Source: Streptomyces sp. CB02009
GTDB taxonomy: Bacteria > Actinomycetota > Actinomycetes > Streptomycetales > Streptomycetaceae
Assembly (NCBI RefSeq): GCF_001905825.1
Contig: NZ_LIVV01000012.1
Location: forward strand, 134,668-198,667
Direction: 5' to 3'
DNA length: 64,000 nt
Positions 8,204 to 16,298 of the stretch are shown in pieces. Under the pieces are notes generated by a model. That model was not told the DNA's origin and searched no databases. It saw only the letters and a program-made list of their open reading frames with translations. The first letter of the stretch is position 1; each line of letters begins with the position of its first letter. The translations under genes were made by a program, and so were the position numbers.

Positions 8204-9139
8204 CTACGGGCGCTCGTTCTCTTCGTCCACGAGGGAGACGGCACCGCGGGATTCGTCGATGATGACGTCCCCCTTCCTCCACCGGTCGCCGGCGGAGGCG
8301 TCCGGGTCCTGATTGTCCTTCTGCGCGATCCAGCGAGAACCGCTGTAGAGATAGGTCTGCGGATCGAGGAGAACCTCCTCGCGGAGGGAGCCCGCCTGCT
8401 CGCTGCCGGGCAGATAGACGGCGATGGCGTCGCGCTTGAGGACGTCGACGGCCCGTGCCGCCTCGACGCCCGGAACGGTGGCGAGGGCGCGGTAGACGGT
8501 GGCCAAGCCCTGCGGCGGTGCCGGGTAGGCACGTACCAGAATCTGCAGTACTCGGAAGTCGTGCTGGGTAGTGCTCTCGGAGCCGTCTCCGGGGAGGAAC
8601 GCACGGGCCTTCCTCTTCGCCTCGTTCGGGTCACGGGGCAGAGCGGCGAGGAAGTCGTACGTCTCGCGGGGCGAGTGATCGTCGCCGGCCCGGCCCTTCT
8701 CCAGGGAGGGATCGGCGAAGCGGGTCCACGATTCGCGCTGCCGCAGCCCGGGCTGCTCCTGGTCGGTCGCGTTGGCCGCGGTCCCCCTGACGTAGACCCA
8801 GTCGTCCTGCTCGACCCGGGGTGCGGCACCCCTGGCGATCGCATCCGCCGCCTGGTTCAGGACCTGCTTCGCACCGCCGAGCTGGCTGGTATAGGCAGGG
8901 CGCGCCACGGGGACGAACTCGGGATCGCCGCTGCTCCGCAGCTGGCCTCCCACGAGGGTGACGGCGGTGATCGCAGCAGCCGAGGCCGCAGCGGTCAGCT
9001 GCCATCTGGCGGGCCACCGGCGTGCCGTCGCCCGACCGCGCGTGGTCCGCAGCAGTTCCTGGCGGCCGGCGGCGAGGCGGTGGGGGTCCGGTTGCGGGGC
9101 ATGGGAACGCAGGGCCCGCAATTGCTTCATCTCGTTCAT
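8204..9139 (-). CDS. CU044_5270-family protein, membrane-anchored partner of the ECF sigma factor
   Basis: 311 residues. The soluble N-terminus starts MNEMKQLRALRSHAPQPDPH. One transmembrane helix follows at about residues 48-66 (TAAASAAAITAVTLVGGQL), then a large extracytoplasmic domain. That domain has the family pattern RETYDFLAALPRDPNEAKRK, then ATVYRALATVPGVEAARAVD and EVLLDPQTYLYSGSRWIA. The gene overlaps the upstream sigma factor by ATGA (9136-9139), so the two are translationally coupled. CU044_5270 proteins are regularly encoded just after such sigma factors. An anti-sigma or signal-sensing role is assumed but not proven. Confidence 0.8.
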   Translation of the reverse strand: MNEMKQLRALRSHAPQPDPHRLAAGRQELLRTTRGRATARRWPARWQLTAAASAAAITAVTLVGGQLRSSGDPEFVPVARPAYTSQLGGAKQVLNQAADAIARGAAPRVEQDDWVYVRGTAANATDQEQPGLRQRESWTRFADPSLEKGRAGDDHSPRETYDFLAALPRDPNEAKRKARAFLPGDGSESTTQHDFRVLQILVRAYPAPPQGLATVYRALATVPGVEAARAVDVLKRDAIAVYLPGSEQAGSLREEVLLDPQTYLYSGSRWIAQKDNQDPDASAGDRWRKGDVIIDESRGAVSLVDEENERP

Positions 9140-9759
9140 TCTCCAGCTACCTCCGAGGCATCGACTGCGAGGGCGGGATCGGCGCCGAGCGCCGTACGGA
9201 TCTTGCGACGGGCGCGGTTCAACCGTGACCTCACCGTCCCCAGGGGGATGCCCAGGGCATCGGCGACCTCCTGGTAGCTGAACTCGGCCCAGGCCACCAG
9301 CAGGAGTACATGGCGGTCACCTGTCGACAGCCTGGCCAGCGCACCGGACAGCTCTCGCTGCATTCCCTGTGCGACGACTCGGCTGTCCGCGTGGTCTGCC
9401 CAGGACTCCGCCACCGGATCAAAGCCCGTGCGCGCGTAGGCCCTGAGCATCCGCACTTCCGAACGTCGCTGCCGGCTGATCAGCTTCGCCGTGATTCCGT
9501 AGAACCACGGGCGGGCGCTGACCGCCGTGCTGTCGAAGCGATCACGGGTGCGGAAGGCGACCAGGAAGGTCTCCGACGTCACGTCGTCGGCCGCCTGGGC
9601 TCCCAAGCGCCGGGTGACGTAGCGATGCACATCCGCCGCGTACCGGTCGTAGAGGTGCGCGAACGCTTCTGGGTGCTGCAGCGATTCGCCGATGGCAGCA
9701 GCATCGGGTGATGGTGGCCCCGTCACATGGACTCCAACTGATCCGTACCGACCTGTCAT
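9136..9759 (-). CDS. ECF-family RNA polymerase sigma factor
   Basis: 207 residues with both sigma regions. Region 2 is FAHLYDRYAADVHRYVTRRL followed by DDVTSETFLVAFRTRDRF and ARPWFYGITAKLISRQRR. Region 4 is LARLSTGDRHVLLLVAWAEF followed by the helix-turn-helix SYQEVADALGIPLGTVRSRL. The protein should direct RNA polymerase to a small regulon, released by its membrane partner downstream. It is the intact counterpart of the broken sigma gene at 642-1238, which has the same gene order. The start is the ATG at 9759; another in-frame start a few codons later is possible. Confidence 0.9.
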   Translation of the reverse strand: MTGRYGSVGVHVTGPPSPDAAAIGESLQHPEAFAHLYDRYAADVHRYVTRRLGAQAADDVTSETFLVAFRTRDRFDSTAVSARPWFYGITAKLISRQRRSEVRMLRAYARTGFDPVAESWADHADSRVVAQGMQRELSGALARLSTGDRHVLLLVAWAEFSYQEVADALGIPLGTVRSRLNRARRKIRTALGADPALAVDASEVAGE

Positions 9760-9819
9760 CCCGTTGTTGCCCGAACCCGTTGATCGAGTTCACGGTGTGA
9801 TCGCGTCAAAGCCCGGAAA

Positions 9820-9847
9820 CGCCGCGAACCCACGCGGGTTCGCGGCG
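9820..9847 (-). terminator. Hairpin terminator downstream of whiB-like gene
   Basis: A 12-base perfect stem (CGCCGCGAACCC at 9820-9831 and its complement at 9836-9847) with the 4-base loop ACGC. It lies about 110 bases after the stop of the WhiB-family gene and before the sigma operon on the same strand. There is no clear U-tract, as usual in Streptomyces. Confidence 0.65.
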
Positions 9848-9955
9848 CTGAGCAGTGCCTGCGGTTCTTGCGACGGGCCGATGTCGACATCGGTACGCGC
9901 GTCGAGGGACGCCCGGAGCACGACGAAGTGCTTCACAGGCGGACGATCTCCGGCC

Positions 9956-10231
9956 TCAAAGCCTGCCTGGTTCGGCGCTCTGCGTCCGGTGGCGCAGACG
10001 CTCCTTCCCGTTCAGTCCGCCCCACACCCCGAACTTTTCGCTGGTCTCCAGCGCGTCGAGCAGGCAGCGGGCCTTCACGGGACAGGTGTCGCACAGTCGC
10101 TTGGCTTCGAGATCCCAGTTCTTGCGGGCGACCGCCGGGGCGAAGAATATCTCGGGATCCACGCCCCTCGCCGTGCAGGCGCCCTGCTCCTTCCACGTAT
10201 CGGCGGTTCCCGTTACCAGGGGAGATCGCAT
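9956..10231 (-). CDS. WhiB-family iron-sulfur transcriptional regulator
   Basis: 91 residues from the ATG at 10231, which has AAGGAGGG (10239-10246) at a good distance. The longer upstream frame lacks a site. The four Fe-S cluster cysteines are in the order GAC, then CDTC, then RC within KRLCDTCPVKARCLLDALE. The family motif EKFGVWGGLNGKER follows, the turn that contacts the principal sigma factor. WhiB-like proteins bind a redox-sensitive 4Fe-4S cluster and act on transcription of development, stress or antibiotic genes. Which Wbl this is cannot be decided. A motif about 65-75 bases upstream also occurs before the second WhiB gene. Confidence 0.92.
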   Translation of the reverse strand: MRSPLVTGTADTWKEQGACTARGVDPEIFFAPAVARKNWDLEAKRLCDTCPVKARCLLDALETSEKFGVWGGLNGKERLRHRTQSAEPGRL

Positions 10232-10293
10232 CGCAGTCCCTCCTTGAGGGTGTCCGTTACGATCCCATCGTCCAGTTTGGCTGGGCGGACCCT

Positions 10294-10305
10294 GTGAGTA
10301 TGCAC
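10294..10305 (-). promoter_or_regulatory. Motif shared by the two whiB-like upstream regions (copy 1)
   Basis: GTGAGTATGCAC, 63-74 bases upstream of the WhiB start at 10231. A near copy, GTGAGTATTCTGCAC, lies 68-82 bases before the second WhiB gene (start 15524). The function is unknown; it may be a promoter element or operator. Confidence 0.4.
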
Positions 10306-10429
10306 TGCTCATCTTCTTGCGACCGGGCCCGAGGAGGAACGGACGCGGGGTGGCACGAGGGCGTCGTCCACCAGAGGGGCGCCATCCCCGGCGGGAGTCA
10401 GGACAGGGTGAGCCGGGAGGCCGGAGTCA

Positions 10430-11014
10430 TCAGGGCCGGGCGTCCACCGGCAGTCCCGCGACGTCGTCGACGTCGAACTCGTGAAGAGGGCAGCGGAGCC
10501 ATCCGCGGTTCATGGGCACGACGGGCTTGTCCCAGTCCAGGTCGTCGTCGGCATCGTCCTGCGGCAGATCAGGATGAGCGGCGAGGTACTGCTGGAGCCA
10601 GGGCATCACCACGGTGCCGACCCGCTGCCGGCTCCAGGTCTCCCAGGGGTCTTCGCCCAGCGTTGCTCCAGGACCCATGAAGAAGGCGATCGGCGTGTGC
10701 TGGTGGATCTCGCGTACCCACTGCTCCACCGAGGCACTGAACGCTGCGGCAGCCTCCTCGGTGACAGGGAACTCACCGGCGCCCCAGCTGTGCGCGACGA
10801 TGGAATCGTAGACGTCACCGGGGGACTCGCAGGAGAACAGCTCGTCGTCGCCGTGGAAGAAGCCGTGAATCGGCTCGGGGCAGAAACGGGCGGTAAACGC
10901 GAGGTCGGCCTCGGTGACCGGCTGCTGGAACGCGATCCACGCCCCGTCCGCCTTGTCGAAGGTATCGGGGTCGAGCGGACCGTGGTTGAGATACACGAAC
11001 GGAAAGTCCGACAC
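10430..11014 (-). CDS. Hypothetical acidic protein
   Basis: 194 residues from a GTG at 11014. It has no signal peptide and no membrane helix. The sequence is acidic (for example LPQDDADDDLDWDKPVVPMN) and Trp-rich, with the segments FVYLNHGPLDPDTFDKADGA and GFFHGDDELFSCESPGDVYD. I do not recognise a family. Single copies of similar cytoplasmic proteins occur in Streptomyces. The ribosome-binding site is weak, and an internal start cannot be excluded. It is followed by a secreted-protein gene on its upstream side and the whiB-like gene downstream, with no overlap. Confidence 0.6.
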   Translation of the reverse strand: MSDFPFVYLNHGPLDPDTFDKADGAWIAFQQPVTEADLAFTARFCPEPIHGFFHGDDELFSCESPGDVYDSIVAHSWGAGEFPVTEEAAAAFSASVEQWVREIHQHTPIAFFMGPGATLGEDPWETWSRQRVGTVVMPWLQQYLAAHPDLPQDDADDDLDWDKPVVPMNRGWLRCPLHEFDVDDVAGLPVDARP

Positions 11015-11074
11015 GTAGCGCTGCTCTCAAGGAGGGCCGGATCAAGGCCGACGAGGGCTCGGTGGTGATCAGGG

Positions 11075-11112
11075 CGGCCAGTGTGCGGGAGAGGTCTGCC
11101 GCACACTGGCCG
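11075..11112 (-). terminator. Strong hairpin terminator after the secreted-protein gene
   Basis: A 14-base perfect stem (CGGCCAGTGTGCGG at 11075-11088, complement at 11099-11112) with a 10-base loop, starting 8 bases after the stop codon at 11121. Confidence 0.8.
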
Positions 11113-11120
11113 TGGCCGGG

Positions 11121-11549
11121 CTAGTCGAGGAAGACGGCCTCGTCGTACGTCGACTTCCAGGTCGACCCGACGATCGCGTTCAGCCGGGAGTTGACGAAGC
11201 CGACTCCGGCGCTGGACTTCCAGGATCCCCAGCAGTCGTAGGAATCGTAAGGAGCGAGGTAGGCCTCCGGGCAGACCTTGTTCGCAGAGTTGTTCGCGTA
11301 CTGCCCCGCGTACACGTGGACCGTGCCCGACTGCTGACCGGTGTGGTAGGCGGAGGTGTGGATGCGGTACTCGCCGGTGCGCTGCTCGACACAGGTGATG
11401 AGCGTGACTCCGTACACGTCGGGAGACGAAGAGTTGCACCTCGTGGTGGTCGCCATCGAGGCCTCGGACGTGGCAGCGAGGCTGGGAGACGCCCACACGA
11501 GGGAGACGGCCAGGAGGGACGTGGCGATCAGGCCAACAGACTTACGCAT
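11121..11549 (-). CDS. Small secreted protein of unknown function
   Basis: 142 residues with a clear Sec signal peptide (MRKSVGLIATSLLAVSLVWA, cleavage near ASPSLAA about residue 26). The mature part of about 115 residues is Ser/Thr/Tyr-rich and has four cysteines (RCNSSS, ITCVEQ, KVCPEAYL, YDCWGSW), enough for two disulfides. No enzyme motif is visible. GGAG stands about 9 bases before the ATG. It is transcribed alone and followed by a strong terminator. An extracellular structural or inhibitory role is possible but not shown. Confidence 0.7.
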   Translation of the reverse strand: MRKSVGLIATSLLAVSLVWASPSLAATSEASMATTTRCNSSSPDVYGVTLITCVEQRTGEYRIHTSAYHTGQQSGTVHVYAGQYANNSANKVCPEAYLAPYDSYDCWGSWKSSAGVGFVNSRLNAIVGSTWKSTYDEAVFLD

Positions 11550-11711
11550 GCAAAACTCCGCAGATCTTGCTTAAGAGGACTTTTCTCTTGAGCGACTGTC
11601 ACATTAGACGCGCCCTCGTCGGTCTTGGAGTGAGTACCGCGTACTCAGACGGGGGCGAGCCCGGTGTGCGGCGACGGCCCCCCGTGGAGCCGCCCCTCAG
11701 GACCTGCGTCC

Positions 11712-11793
11712 GGGCATGCGGCTGCGGAACTGAGGACGGACGGCCCGGACGCGAACACGTCCGGGCCGTCCTCAGTTCCGCAGCCGCATGCCC
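11712..11793. repeat. Long near-perfect inverted repeat (36-base arms)
   Basis: The left arm (11712-11751) and right arm (11758-11793) pair over 36 bases, with one 4-base bulge (an extra GGAC in the left arm) and a 6-base loop CGAACA. It begins 8 bases after the stop of the DUF7144-like gene (11801) on the minus strand, so it can serve as its terminator. It is much longer than a normal terminator stem. Confidence 0.75.
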
Positions 11794-11800
11794 AAGGGCA

Positions 11801-12238
11801 TCACCGCGTGCCGTCATCGACGGAGTAGAGGGCCCAGATGATGAAGCCCGACATGGCGATCATCAGGACGGACCACACCGGGTAGTAGGGGAGGGAGAGG
11901 AAGTTGGCCAGGATGACGAGGGTGGCGATGGTCACGCCTGCCACGCGTGCCCACAGCGCGGTTTTATAGAGGCCGATGCTGATGACGATGGCGACAGCAC
12001 CCAGGATCAAGTGGATCCATCCCCAACTCGTGAGGTCCAACTTGAAGATGTAGTTCGGTGTCGTCACGAAGACGTCGTCCTCGGCGATCGCCATGATGCC
12101 CCTGAAGACACTGACGAGGCCGGCCAGACCCAACATGACGGCCGCGAAGGCGGTGAGTCCGCTCGCCCACGCCTGGTGGCCCGTGTCGGTCGCACGGGCG
12201 GCGCTCTGCGATCTGTGAGCGCTGTGTGTGGTGGCCAT
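11801..12238 (-). CDS. DUF7144-like four-helix membrane protein
   Basis: 145 residues from the ATG at 12238, with GGAAGGGG about 5 bases upstream. A longer frame from 12265 is less likely. Four transmembrane helices are visible: LTAFAAVMLGLAGLVSVFRG, then SWGWIHLILGAVAIVISIGL, VAGVTIATLVILANFLSL and WSVLMIAMSGFIIWALYS. The segment GIMAIAEDDVFV between the first two helices is typical of this actinobacterial family. Its function is unknown. The gene is 33 bases downstream of the SHOCT-domain gene in the same direction and may be cotranscribed with it. Confidence 0.75.
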   Translation of the reverse strand: MATTHSAHRSQSAARATDTGHQAWASGLTAFAAVMLGLAGLVSVFRGIMAIAEDDVFVTTPNYIFKLDLTSWGWIHLILGAVAIVISIGLYKTALWARVAGVTIATLVILANFLSLPYYPVWSVLMIAMSGFIIWALYSVDDGTR

Positions 12239-12298
12239 GGCCACCCCTTCCGTCGTGACCCCCACCGAACTGTCATTGACGTGACCGGGCGACGTCCT

Positions 12299-12727
12299 TC
12301 AGCGGCGGGTCGCCACCCTGCCGTCGCCGGCCATGACCTGGGCCTTCGCGTGGAGGAACTCCTCCTCGGTCAGGTCGCCGCGGGCGCGAAGGTCGGAGAG
12401 CTTCGTGAGTTCATCCGCCTGGCTGCGTCCCCCGTTGCCCGCAGCGTTGCGGATGTAGGTGTCCATCTCCCGTTGCTGCGCCTGGACGTGCTTCCGCTCG
12501 CGGTTCCCCATTCCCTTGCCTCGCGCGATGACGTAGACGAAGACACCGACGAAGGGAAGCACGACGGTGAACAGGAGCCAGCCGAACTTCGCCCACCCGC
12601 TCAGCTCGTCATCACGAAAGATGTCGAGGATGACCCTGAACAGAAGCATGAACCAGAGGATCCACAGAAAGATCCAGAAGATCGACCAGAAAGCGCTCAG
12701 CAGGGGAAAGTCGTAGGCCAGGTACAT
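12299..12727 (-). CDS. SHOCT-domain membrane protein
   Basis: 142 residues. Two membrane helices at the N-terminus (AFWSIFWIFLWILWFMLLFR and WAKFGWLLFTVVLPFVGVFV) form a PLDc_N-like hairpin. The C-terminal SHOCT motif is LTKLSDLRARGDLTEEEFLH, then AKAQVMAG. Such proteins are common in actinobacteria. The SHOCT helix pair is thought to mediate oligomerisation; no catalytic residue is present. The start is the ATG at 12727. The gene is probably first in a two-gene unit with the DUF7144-like gene. Confidence 0.8.
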   Translation of the reverse strand: MYLAYDFPLLSAFWSIFWIFLWILWFMLLFRVILDIFRDDELSGWAKFGWLLFTVVLPFVGVFVYVIARGKGMGNRERKHVQAQQREMDTYIRNAAGNGGRSQADELTKLSDLRARGDLTEEEFLHAKAQVMAGDGRVATRR

Positions 12728-12835
12728 GTCTCCTCCGCCCCGCAGTCAACCGAATTCCCACCGATCTATTTTGCCTCCGCGTCCGCACACGCGCACGTCG
12801 AGGAGCACGTCTGCCGACAGGGACGACGAGGGGAT

Positions 12836-12861
12836 CCGGCGTCGGCGGCCGCCGACGCCGG
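12836..12861. repeat. 26-base perfect palindrome
   Basis: CCGGCGTCGGCGG at 12836-12848 followed directly by its complement, between the divergent SHOCT and CMD genes. It could be an operator or a cruciform-prone site. GC-rich dyads arise easily in this DNA, so the meaning is open. Confidence 0.4.
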
Positions 12862-13002
12862 AGCCGGGACGACGTACGCCTCGAACAGGCAGCCCCGGAG
12901 AGCCGGTCGTACAGTTGGCAGGTGGGCGGCCTGACGCCATGGGGGAGCGGCATCTGCCCGGACCAATCACTGTTTCATGGCCCCGATGGGAGAAGCCCCG
13001 CC

Positions 13003-13335
13003 ATGGCCACAGCATCGGAAACCCCCGTCCTGGACACCCTCGCCGCGATGACCGTTGACTCGGTGGAGCGGTGTGGTCTGCCCCCAGACACGTTCTTGCT
13101 CACTCGGATCGCAGCCCTCGCGGCTTCGGACGCCCCTCCTGTCTCCTACGTCGCCCACATCGACCCCGCGATCCAAGCCGGCCTGACGGCCGAGCAGGTC
13201 CAGGACGTCCTGGTCGCCATCGCCCCGGTGGTGGGAACAGCCCGGGTGATGACTGCCGCGGGCAACATCGCGAAGGGTCTCGGCATGACCATCGCGGTGG
13301 CCGAGGCGGAAGCCCAGGCTCAGGACTCGATGTAA
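13003..13335 (+). CDS. Carboxymuconolactone decarboxylase (CMD)-family protein
   Basis: 110 residues from the ATG at 13003, with GGGAGAAG upstream. The pattern is that of a CMD/AhpD fold: DTFLLTRIAALAASDAPPVS, YVAHIDPAIQAGLTAEQVQD and VLVAIAPVVGTARVMTAAGN. The redox CxxC pair of AhpD is absent, so it belongs to the non-peroxidase branch. The substrate is unknown. The gene stands alone, 140 bases before another small gene. Confidence 0.8.
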   Translation: MATASETPVLDTLAAMTVDSVERCGLPPDTFLLTRIAALAASDAPPVSYVAHIDPAIQAGLTAEQVQDVLVAIAPVVGTARVMTAAGNIAKGLGMTIAVAEAEAQAQDSM

Positions 13336-13475
13336 GGGGAGCCTGTACGAGGCGGCACTCGCAGCAGTGGAATCCGGCGTCTCGGCCATGACCGCGGCTG
13401 TCGGCGGCTGCACGCGAGTGTCGCGCTCACGCGGGGGTGTGAGGGCAACGGATTCGACCAGGGCGGAGGGGCGCC

Positions 13476-13700
13476 ATGGCAACACCTGCGGACGCCGTCG
13501 ATGTCATCGGCCATGTCACCGACCGGTTGAAGAAGGCGCATCCTCACGTGGCTGCCGCTCTGGTGAGAGAAGCGGTACGAACGGCCTACGAGGAATTCCG
13601 GTACGCGCGCGTCCCCGACTACCTTCCCGTCCTGATGGAGAGCAGAGCCGACGAGCTGCTCCCCTCCGGAAGGGAGAATGCTAGGCCCGGCGCGGGCTGA
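13476..13700 (+). CDS. Three-helix-bundle dimerisation domain protein
   Basis: 74 residues from the ATG at 13476, with GGAGGGG upstream. It has the helical pattern VIGHVTDRLKKAHPHVAAAL, VREAVRTAYEEFRYARVPDY and LPVLMESRADELL. This matches the small actinobacterial three-helix-bundle domain described as a dimerisation unit. There is no catalytic or DNA-binding motif. The tail RENARPGAG reads into the downstream hairpin region. Confidence 0.65.
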   Translation: MATPADAVDVIGHVTDRLKKAHPHVAAALVREAVRTAYEEFRYARVPDYLPVLMESRADELLPSGRENARPGAG

Positions 13701-13720
13701 TGCCATCGCCGCTCCCCGGA

Positions 13721-13763
13721 TCGTCGACGCACCGCCCTCCTTCGGGGGTCGGCGCGTCGACGA
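13721..13763. terminator. Hairpin between convergent genes
   Basis: A 10-base perfect outer stem (TCGTCGACGC at 13721-13730, complement at 13754-13763), extended inward by an imperfect CCGCCC/GGGGG pairing. It lies between the convergent genes ending at 13700 and 13768 and can serve both. Confidence 0.65.
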
Positions 13764-13767
13764 CGGC

Positions 13768-14205
13768 TCAGGCCGCGTTCTGCCGCTCGCGAGGCTCGGC
13801 GTCGTAGAGCCGGGTCGCAGCGATCGTTTCGGCCGTCGCGAAGACGATGTGGGCGATGGTCGAGATGTATCCGAGGGCGACGGCGCCGACTAGGGTGTAG
13901 ATGTCCCAGAGGAGAATGTTGCACAACGCGAGGAAGGCGTGAGCGACAGCCGCGTATACGTGCCACTGCCTCGCCGGAGCAGTGCGGCTCGCGCGCCACA
14001 GCATCACTCCGAAAAGAAAGGCGAGCCCGTGGGCTTCAAGGCCGCCGATTCCCACGGAGGGTTCGCCCCTCAGCATTTCCTCCCACGGGCCGGGAGCGAA
14101 CCAGATTGACCAGATGTCACCTGTGATGATCGAGACGCCACCGAACGCCATGAGGAAGTATGAATTGATGCGCAAGATCTTGCGTCTGATGTCAGCGTTC
14201 GTCAT
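13768..14205 (-). CDS. Four-helix membrane protein of unknown function
   Basis: 145 residues from the ATG at 14205, 5 bases after GAGGTGG; a GTG at 14214 is an alternative. Four hydrophobic segments are visible (INSYFLMAFGGVSIITGDIW, GLEAHGLAFLFGVMLWRA, YAAVAHAFLALCNILLWDIY and VALGYISTIAHIVFATAETI). No motif that I can name. The gene is monocistronic. Confidence 0.65.
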   Translation of the reverse strand: MTNADIRRKILRINSYFLMAFGGVSIITGDIWSIWFAPGPWEEMLRGEPSVGIGGLEAHGLAFLFGVMLWRASRTAPARQWHVYAAVAHAFLALCNILLWDIYTLVGAVALGYISTIAHIVFATAETIAATRLYDAEPRERQNAA

Positions 14206-14342
14206 CTGTGCCACCTCGCGCCTTCACGGAATGCCTTCCTCAGCATAGGACTGCACGATGCGGTCCGCTAGAGAGTCACGTTACGCCGGAGGCCGGGCAC
14301 TTCGATCCGCAATGGCTACTCATGCAGGGTGCGTGTCCACCG

Positions 14343-15245
14343 TCACGATCGGGCCGACGGCCGTCTCGAGGACCGCCTCAGTGTGGTCACGGCGCTCCGG
14401 AAGGACATGCCGCGTTCCTGCCACATCATGCCCGTGGCCGCGCCGAGGATGATCACCACCCCGACGGCGATGAAGAACGACATGAGGGCGAAGACGACAC
14501 CGATCGGGCCGTACTTCTCGTCGTACTCCGTGACCATGCCGGAGAACACGAAGTGGAAGACGACCAGCATCCCCATCCACAGGACGCCCGTGGCGACAGC
14601 GCAGGGCACCAGGCTGCGCCACGGGATGCGCCCCGCCAGCAGGAACCACATCGTGAACCACCAGAACGCGATGAAAGCCGGGACGTTGACGATCCACCAC
14701 AGGACGGGCGCCTGGGCGTACATGCCATGCCCGACGACGCTCGCCAAAGCGGCGCAGCCCACGACCAGACCCAGCCAGGCCAGTGCGCGAACGATGTCCC
14801 GGAGACCTTGCGGACGCAGCTGGAACATCTGTTGGTACAGCTTCTGGAGCGAGCCGGCGGAGGCGAGGCCGCCCAGGACGAAGAACACCCACGACAGGCC
14901 GGTGACCGCTGCCGAAGTCGCCGCGGACGAGGCGAACAGGTCACCCACGGCCGCGGCCGCCCGTTCGCTGAGCCCCAGTCGCCGGCTCAGTCCCGTCACC
15001 GCCGACCGGCCCGCGAGGGCGGTCGCGACGAGCATGAACGGGACTGCACAGAGGAGGAGGGTGGCGGCCAGCAGGATGGCCTGGTTGAGGAAGTCGAACG
15101 CGTCCAGCCGACGCCACAGGTGCTCTGCCCATGATCCCCTGTACTTCGCCCGGCCCCACTCACCGGCGGACCGGGTCCGGCCGGCCCGCCTGGCGTCCTT
15201 CCTGCCCGGCGCTCCGCGCAGCCCCTCTTCGCCCCGCCGCGCCAT
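14343..15245 (-). CDS. YihY/BrkB-family inner membrane protein
   Basis: About 300 residues from the ATG at 15245 (AGGTGA 8 bases upstream); the open frame extends further upstream without a site. Six hydrophobic segments are present, beginning with FDFLNQAILLAATLLLCAVP. A later WWIVNVPAFIAFWWFTMWFL leads to the typical IPWRSLVPCAVATGVLWMGM and, near the end, EKYGPIGVVFALMSFFIAVG. The family is the BrkB/YihY type, once misnamed ribonuclease BN; its transport or envelope role is uncertain. The C-terminus runs out in a basic tail. Confidence 0.8.
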   Translation of the reverse strand: MARRGEEGLRGAPGRKDARRAGRTRSAGEWGRAKYRGSWAEHLWRRLDAFDFLNQAILLAATLLLCAVPFMLVATALAGRSAVTGLSRRLGLSERAAAAVGDLFASSAATSAAVTGLSWVFFVLGGLASAGSLQKLYQQMFQLRPQGLRDIVRALAWLGLVVGCAALASVVGHGMYAQAPVLWWIVNVPAFIAFWWFTMWFLLAGRIPWRSLVPCAVATGVLWMGMLVVFHFVFSGMVTEYDEKYGPIGVVFALMSFFIAVGVVIILGAATGMMWQERGMSFRSAVTTLRRSSRRPSARS

Positions 15246-15441
15246 TCGGTCGTCACCTGGCCTGCCCGATGCTCTGTCCCTCGCAGGCATGACGCACACC
15301 TCCAGGGCTGATCCCTCCGGCCGCGCGGGACGACCGCGTGCGGCGGCGCGCGGCCGGGGCACGGTCCTCCATCCACCGTCGCACGCCACCCGGGCCCTGT
15401 CAGATTTCGGATTCCGGACGGTCCTCTACCGCGGAGGGCAA

Positions 15442-15460
15442 GTGAGTATTCTGCACTCAC
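15442..15460 (+). promoter_or_regulatory. Motif shared by the two whiB-like upstream regions (copy 2)
   Basis: GTGAGTATTCTGCACTCAC, an inverted repeat with 6-base arms (GTGAGT / ACTCAC) and a 7-base spacer, 64-82 bases before the WhiB start at 15524. Its left 15 bases resemble the motif at 10294-10305. Confidence 0.45.
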
Positions 15461-15523
15461 GGCAAACGGAACCGGAGAACGCATGATGGGTGCGCAGCGT
15501 ATGCACCTGATGGAAAGACTGCG

Positions 15524-15850
15524 ATGACTTCTTCTCCGACTGTGAACATCCCCGGGCCGCGGACAAGTGAACTGCTCTGCGCCACTGCAGATGTGGATCC
15601 GGAGGTGTTCTTCCCTCCGCCCGACGCGCCCCGCAACTGGGACCGCGTGGCAAAGCGGCTTTGCAAGGCCTGCCCGGCGAGAATCTCGTGCCTTCGCACA
15701 GCTCTTGAGCACGGTGAAAAGCATGGCGTCTGGGGCGGATTGAACGGAAAGGAACGCTCGCGTTTCACGGAGCGAGAGCTTCCGAGCGAGGCAGTGCTCC
15801 GTCGGACGCTCGGAGTGAGAAGCGCCCGGGAGATTCGGCCGACATCCTGA
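15524..15850 (+). CDS. WhiB-family iron-sulfur transcriptional regulator
   Basis: 108 residues. Fe-S cysteines lie in ELLCATADVDPEVFF, in KRLCKACPARISCLRTALE (CxxC plus a later C), and the WhiB turn is EKHGVWGGLNGKERSRF. The DVDPEVFFPPPDAPRNWDR segment closely follows the first WhiB protein of this window, so the two are paralogues of the same subgroup. This one has a C-terminal extension of about 25 residues (LPSEAVLRRTLGVRSAREI). It probably acts as a redox-sensitive regulator through the principal sigma factor. The start is the ATG at 15524 with a weak GGAAAG site. Confidence 0.9.
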   Translation: MTSSPTVNIPGPRTSELLCATADVDPEVFFPPPDAPRNWDRVAKRLCKACPARISCLRTALEHGEKHGVWGGLNGKERSRFTERELPSEAVLRRTLGVRSAREIRPTS

Positions 15851-16298
15851 TATCAGGCGTCCCGGTCCCGGAACGGTATCGCCTGCGCACGGGCGGGGGC
15901 CGTGTCGAACGGTGTGGAGTTTCGAAGCGGGGCGAGGCACGTAGGGCCGAGTTCGACGAGGCATTCCCGGACGAGATCCCGCCCGCTGCCCCGGAGCGTG
16001 CCGCGGACGCCGCCCGATGACCCTCCGCATCGACGTCTCCCGGCTCCTCGACGTACAAGCGCAGAGCGTTCCCGAGGACGAGGACGTCAGGGTCGCCGAC
16101 CACTCCGCCCTCGCTGTCGTCGCCTGCCACAAGACGTGCATGCCACGCCCCACCACCGCCGACCGCGTTCGAGCCCGGCGCGTCCGACTCGCTCCGCACA
16201 TCCGCCCGGCGTCTCACGCAGGCCCGTCGGGTGAGTAGAAACTACTGAGGCGCGAACCCGGTCGTTCACGGACTCTGGTGACAAGGGGGGCCAAATCC
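15851..16298. other. Gap between whiB-like gene and lanthipeptide operon
   Basis: About 450 bases with no gene I can support. Open frames on both strands have Arg/Ser/Pro-rich shadow composition. One plus-strand frame from 16017 (73 codons) begins plausibly (MTLRIDVSRLLDVQAQSV) but ends in low-complexity sequence. Confidence 0.4.

Noticed and set aside
11567..12934. Plus-strand ORF of 455 codons
   Set aside because: Covers two clear minus-strand membrane protein genes and the long inverted repeat; composition is that of a shadow.
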